NCBI GenBank assembly: GCA_027323595.1
Contig: DAHWBL010000230.1
Coordinates: forward strand, 1-6,099
DNA: 6,099 nt
Origin: Acetobacteraceae bacterium
Lineage (GTDB): Bacteria; Pseudomonadota; Alphaproteobacteria; Acetobacterales; Acetobacteraceae
Direction: 5' to 3'
In this document: piece after piece, positions 5,478 through 6,099 of the stretch
How the letters are laid out: every line of letters begins with the position of its first letter
Numbering within the stretch: the first letter of the stretch is position 1
The notes under the pieces: generated by a model
What the model saw: the letters and a program-made list of their open reading frames with translations, nothing else
Told to the model about the DNA's origin: nothing
Database searches by the model: none
Translations under genes and position numbers: made by a program

Positions 5478-5983
5478 TGCTGGCAACGCTTGGCCCCGAT
5501 GGCCTGCTGCGCGCGCAAGGCCGCACCTGGCGCGCCACCGTCGGCCGCGCCGGCATCACCGCCCACAAGCAGGAGGGCGACGGCGCCACCCCGGCGGGAG
5601 TGCTGGCGCTGCGGCGGGTTCTGTATCGCGCCGACCGGCTGGCGCCGCCGCGCTGCGCGGTGCCGCTGGAGCCGATCGCGCCCGACGACGGCTGGTGCGA
5701 CGACCCCGCCAGCGCGCGCTATAACCGCGCGGTGCGGCTGCCCTTCGACGCCGGCCACGAGCAATTATGGCGCGCCGACGCGGTCTATGACGTGATCGGT
5801 GTGCTCGGCTGGAACGACGACCCGCCGGTGCCCGGCCGCGGCTCGGCGATTTTCCTGCATGTCGCCACCCCGGATTTCGCCCCCACCGCCGGCTGCATCG
5901 CGCTGCCCCTGCCCGACCTGCTGGCGCTGCTGGCCGCCGGACTCACCGCGATCGAGGTCCTTGTCGGCACGGCAAATATCTAA
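5477..5983 (+). CDS. YkuD-fold (L,D-transpeptidase-like) protein, no signal peptide
   Basis: This encodes a 168-residue protein with the L,D-transpeptidase catalytic fold, of the compact COG3786-like type. The putative active site is IFLHVATPDFAPTAGCIAL, with His128 and nucleophile Cys140. The segment HKQEGDGATPAG (residues 30-41) and the GWCDDP...YN segment near residues 72-83 also fit that type. Classical L,D-transpeptidases have S/T-H-G-C followed by Val/Ile-Arg; here it is T-A-G-C-I-A, lacking the HG pair and the Arg. No signal peptide or membrane anchor is visible, so access to periplasmic peptidoglycan is unclear. It could be exported another way, act on cytoplasmic precursors, or have a different substrate. 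The ATG overlaps the ribA stop (TGATG) with no clear Shine-Dalgarno, which points to translational coupling. The stop TAA (5981-5983) is followed at once by six T and AT-rich DNA. Confidence 0.85.
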   Translation: MLATLGPDGLLRAQGRTWRATVGRAGITAHKQEGDGATPAGVLALRRVLYRADRLAPPRCAVPLEPIAPDDGWCDDPASARYNRAVRLPFDAGHEQLWRADAVYDVIGVLGWNDDPPVPGRGSAIFLHVATPDFAPTAGCIALPLPDLLALLAAGLTAIEVLVGTANI

Positions 5984-6018
5984 TTTTTTGATTATATTCT
6001 AACTTAAATCATATTTTC

Positions 6019-6058
6019 ATTTTCGCTCCGTGACGCGCCCGGCGCGCGAAAATTTTTG
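6019..6058 (+). terminator. Probable intrinsic terminator after the ribA-ykuD operon
   Basis: ATTTTCGC (6019-6026) is the exact reverse complement of GCGAAAAT (6046-6053). The GC-rich interior can also fold: GCGC at 6035-6038 pairs with 6042-6045, leaving a 3-nt loop. A five-base T-run (6053-6057) lies at the 3' edge, as expected for an intrinsic terminator reading rightward. A weaker alternative is a 6-bp stem with one G-U pair at 5961-5975, but its T6 run (5984-5989) lies 8 nt beyond the stem. Confidence 0.5.
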
Positions 6059-6084
6059 TCAATTTATTGATATACAATGAAAAT
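6056..6084 (+). promoter_or_regulatory. Weak candidate promoter reading out of the window
   Basis: TTGTCA (6056-6061) matches the -35 consensus at five of six bases. GAAAAT (6079-6084), 17 bp downstream, matches the -10 consensus at four of six. AT-rich DNA produces such matches by chance. Support would come from a plus-strand gene starting just beyond 6099. Confidence 0.22.
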
Positions 6085-6099
6085 ATATGTCCCCCGACA

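Larger units (their letters stand above)
6011..6086. repeat. Nested inverted repeats in an AT-rich island
   Basis: ATATTTTCATT (6011-6021) and AATGAAAATAT (6076-6086) form a perfect 11-bp inverted repeat. Between the arms lie the 8-bp pair of the probable terminator and a compact palindrome TCAAT-TT-ATTGA (6059-6070). The DNA from 5984 on is mostly A/T, in sharp contrast with the GC-rich genes before it. No open frame of note exists here. Confidence 0.6.

Noticed and set aside
4182..5486. 434-codon open frame on the minus strand opposite ribA
   Set aside because: Same antisense-shadow composition (rich in Gln, Arg, His, Gly); ribA has clear zinc-site and catalytic motifs.
5961..5989. Intrinsic terminator at the YkuD gene stop
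   Set aside because: The 6-bp stem has a G-U pair and a 3-nt loop, and the T6 run starts 8 nt after it. The structure at 6019-6058 is a better candidate.

Overview
This window is a high-GC bacterial chromosome segment. Its gene content and order (radA, cvpA, purF, a short-chain dehydrogenase, then a GTP cyclohydrolase II with a long N-terminal extension followed by a YkuD-type protein) suggest an alphaproteobacterium, probably of the Rhodospirillales/Acetobacterales group. That placement is an inference from protein style and synteny. Nearly all of the window is housekeeping or core-genome DNA. I see no rRNA or tRNA gene, CRISPR array, complete mobile element or phage gene.

Positions 1-3280, plus strand: a tight run of four genes. 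The 3' end of radA (DNA recombination and repair) is followed after 12 nt by cvpA (small membrane protein), then after 35 nt by purF (first committed step of purine synthesis). purF overlaps an SDR-family oxidoreductase by one base (TGATG). This looks like one transcription unit. The cvpA-purF junction carries two near-identical small hairpins just before a strong purF ribosome binding site. The SDR lacks the usual catalytic serine.

Positions 3281-4066: a short GC-rich spacer made of about three 26-bp tandem units lies between the SDR and a convergent minus-strand gene. The third unit runs into that gene's stop codon. The gene encodes an OmpR/PhoB-type response regulator with no histidine kinase beside it.

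Positions 4067-4304: the divergent control region between the response regulator and ribA. It has a local AT-richer patch, a weak candidate promoter, and a ribA leader with hairpins and a 10-bp direct repeat.

Positions 4305-5983, plus strand: ribA (riboflavin pathway, GTP cyclohydrolase II with a degenerate DHBP-synthase-like N-terminal half) and, overlapping by one base, a gene for a YkuD/L,D-transpeptidase-fold protein without a signal peptide.

Positions 5984-6099: composition changes abruptly to strongly AT-rich, non-coding DNA with nested inverted repeats and a probable terminator. It may be only an intergenic control region, or it may mark the edge of an acquired segment to the right. 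The window ends too soon to decide.
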